Assembly (NCBI RefSeq): GCF_014839805.1
Contig: NC_051131.1
Location: 8,916,913 to 8,980,912, forward strand
DNA: 64,000 nucleotides
Direction of reading: 5' to 3'
From: Manduca sexta
Lineage: Eukaryota; Arthropoda; Insecta; Lepidoptera; Sphingidae
Shown: piece after piece, positions 62,015 to 64,000 of the stretch
How positions within the stretch are numbered: the first letter of the stretch is position 1
Layout of the letters: the number at the start of each line of letters is the position of its first letter
Position numbers and translations under genes: made by a program
Notes under the pieces: model-generated
Database searches by the model: none
Seen by the model: only the letters and a program-made list of their open reading frames with translations
Told to the model about the DNA's origin: nothing

Positions 62015-62400
62015 TCAGTGACATCGATCATCAATCGATCGATTGTACATCCATGTATAACAATTTACCAGTTTTATATCCATAGTTTTGCATAATATTT
62101 GCGACACACGACGAAGCAAAATAGTTGGTTCTGTACTTTTTTTTGAACAACAGCAGTCAGCTTTGACTGTAAGTATGGGGATACCGTCTTTTACATCGCC
62201 ACAGCATCTTGCATCCTGTCCTCTGCAGCTAATTTCAATCATTTAGCTAACTCGTCGTAACATTTCATGTAAACATTTTGCGTTAATATTGGTAAATCTA
62301 TGGAAGCTAACTGTTCGTTTAAATTTGATCTACCAACTTCAGTCATCATAGCTCCATTCACAGTTCCACGATATACGTCCATACTATCAGTATATCTCTT
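62015..62400 (-). pseudogene. fragment of a transposase-like protein (DGIPxxTVxAD family), frameshifted
   Basis: On the minus strand, one frame at about 62390-62245 reads residues like NLNEQLASIDLPILTQNVY and stops at a TGA. A second frame from 62242 reads DVKDGIPILTVKAD, followed by a Cys-rich stretch and SKKST. This order resembles the conserved core of a transposase-derived family widespread in insects and other animals (LNEF...L..P.....Y and DGIP..TV.ADG.WSKRS), which I recall as Mutator-like. The expected Gly/Trp after ADG are replaced by Cys residues, and the frame breaks once. It is a dead remnant and family naming is tentative. Confidence 0.5.
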
Positions 62401-63029
62401 AGCGCTTAAATAGCTTAAATTCCATATTGCACATATTACACTTTATTAAAAATATTGACTACAAGCAAACATTCTCTTTCAATAGTTGTAAATGTTCGAT
62501 ACTACAACTTGTTGCTCTGTTGTGGTTATTGAGTGTTTTAATTTGATCCAAAAAATATTGAAAATCTATAATTTTGCGGCTTTTAATAACCTTATTTATT
62601 TTGAGTGTAATATCAGGCACGATTACCTAAAAATTAAAAAATATATAGAATATACTATTATTGTTATCGAAGTTTACGCAAACACTACATACTTAAGTAA
62701 AACTGCATATGGATCTAGACGCGTTTAATTTATACAAGTATAATGACGCCGAAACCTGCACAGGGTTAAACGTCAGGATAAAATTATATGTAAAATTGAT
62801 GTGAGCGTGTAAACCTAAACTAGCCCAAATAGTTAAGAAGATAGGTATACTAACTACTACTAGTAGCTTTATTCACTAGCTACATAAATTACCAAATCCC
62901 TTATTTCTAAGGTTCAAAGAGGAGAAAAGATATAGGATTCCGTCTCTCGTCACTTGAATTTTCTTAACAGTGCGCATCAGTGAACACAAAAACCTTGTTA
63001 TTTGAAAGTAAGCGTACCTATGCATTATG
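62401..63029. other. intergenic, nothing recognised
   Basis: AT-rich, no supportable feature. Confidence 0.4.
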
Positions 63030-63070
63030 CAAAAATCAGCCAAGTGCGAGTGGGACTCGCGCAATGGGTA
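63030..63070 (+). repeat. short piece of a common lepidopteran repeat
   Basis: AATCAGCCAAGTGCGAGTGG followed by GACTCGCGCAATGG matches a motif that recurs in many moth and butterfly genomes. Only about 40 bases remain. Confidence 0.45.
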
Positions 63071-64000
63071 TTTGGCGAGTTGTAAACGTTTTGACAACGG
63101 GACAGCAAAGTGATTCTATAAGGCTAAGAAATCACGAAGCGGATTTTACTCGCGCCCGCCGTGGTTGAGAAACGGCTGTTTTATTTCCAAACTCATGACG
63201 ACCGGAGATCTGTGCGATTTGTAACCACCGCGGTTCCGATTATGTCCTGCAAACTTGGCGAGCGATTATCGCAAGGCGGGCGGTTACAAGATGGACAGTT
63301 AACGGTCAGTTGAGTTCCAGAACGCCATGGACACATATCAGAAACGATCACGATGGAGGAAAATGGCGTCAGATTTCTGTAACCACCCCTCCCCTACCGA
63401 CTACTGCAGTCGCCCACCTACTAACCACAGAGCGCGCTGGTGCTACCGTGGCCCGCACGATTCTACTAATTGGCCGCCAATACAGCGGGTACCGCATACA
63501 ACCGCGCACGCCGCGGGCGTAAAACGAGTTTTGAAATGTGCGTTTAGTCCATTGAAATGTTACAATTTAAGGACCGAATATTGCATTTCTTGGAGGACGC
63601 AATTTTATTTTTGGGCCATGTGTGGGGGGTCAATAGAAGCTTAACCTCAAGTTTGTGGGGTCGCCACCCTTGTCCCCCGGCCGCCATCTTGGAAAAAGGG
63701 GTGAAAACACTTTTTTCGCGATATCTCGGAAACTATACCTGCAAATATGTTTTTTTTCTCCTTTATCCCCAAATGGTAACTCATACCTTTTCTACCTGCA
63801 TAACATTCGATAAGTTAAATTTGGTAAGTTCTATGGCAAAGAAAAGAGTTAGGAATAAATAAGTAAAGATGTACGAATTTAACAAAAAAATTGTAATAAT
63901 ATATTTACAATAAAAAAAATCAAAAATAAGTTAAACATTTTGTTTCGACCAGATTCTCATGAGCATTGACGAACCCGGTAAACTTTGGAGCGCTGTAACA
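63071..64000. other. right edge: GC-rich patches, no assigned gene
   Basis: Two GC-rich blocks stand out, 63180-63530 (CGCGCACGCCGCGGGCG near 63500) and 63615-63720 (CCCCCGGCCGCCATCTTGG). Overlapping plus-strand frames of 70-105 codons cross them without a recognisable domain. The second block resembles repeat-derived sequence. The first could be a promoter or 5' exon of a gene beyond the window. The remainder to 64000 is AT-rich. Confidence 0.3.

Noticed and set aside
1..64000. CRISPR array, bacterial operon, phage or intact virus
   Set aside because: The only regular repeats are the 123-bp element units and microsatellites. The genes are spliced animal genes, and no viral replication or capsid genes were seen.

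Overview
The window reads as nuclear DNA of a moth or butterfly (Lepidoptera). It is AT-rich and gene-poor, and it is full of short interspersed elements, RTE-type LINE 3' tails and small DNA transposons of kinds I know from lepidopteran genomes. Its two well-supported genes are split by short GT-AG introns and are animal proteins. There are no operons, CRISPR arrays, rRNA genes or convincing functional tRNA genes. Species cannot be fixed from the sequence alone.

Layout. 1-28 kb is essentially gene-free. It holds an RTE-type 3' region with six tandem 123-bp units (1.37-2.51 kb), several copies of a tRNA-derived SINE, hAT-like and other MITEs, a second tRNA-like SINE with a (TG)n tail (23.4 kb), and a few GC-rich or promoter-like patches. 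28.4-30.6 kb holds a decayed Penelope-like retroelement (reverse transcriptase plus GIY-YIG endonuclease) with a reverse-oriented copy of its terminal sequence 2 kb upstream. 32.07-36.58 kb (minus strand) is a complete seven-coding-exon microsomal cytochrome P450 of the CYP2 clan, most like CYP18, predicted at 523 aa, with a recognisable TATA promoter and a 5'-UTR intron. 36.9-52.6 kb is intergenic and repeat-bearing, including a compound RTE-type element with three more 123-bp units (49.2-50.4 kb). 52.82-58.86 kb (minus strand) is the complete eleven-coding-exon gene for the Hedgehog-pathway kinase Fused, predicted at 850 aa. 59-64 kb is intergenic, with a striking octamer palindrome (61.64 kb), a broken transposase-like fragment (62.0-62.4 kb) and a GC-rich patch near the right edge.

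The two genes lie on the same strand about 16 kb apart and are probably unrelated in function: one is a possible steroid/ecdysteroid-type or xenobiotic monooxygenase, the other a signalling kinase. All exon joins were worked out by hand from splice consensus, phase and protein continuity. Repeat family names are from recognition, not from a database search.
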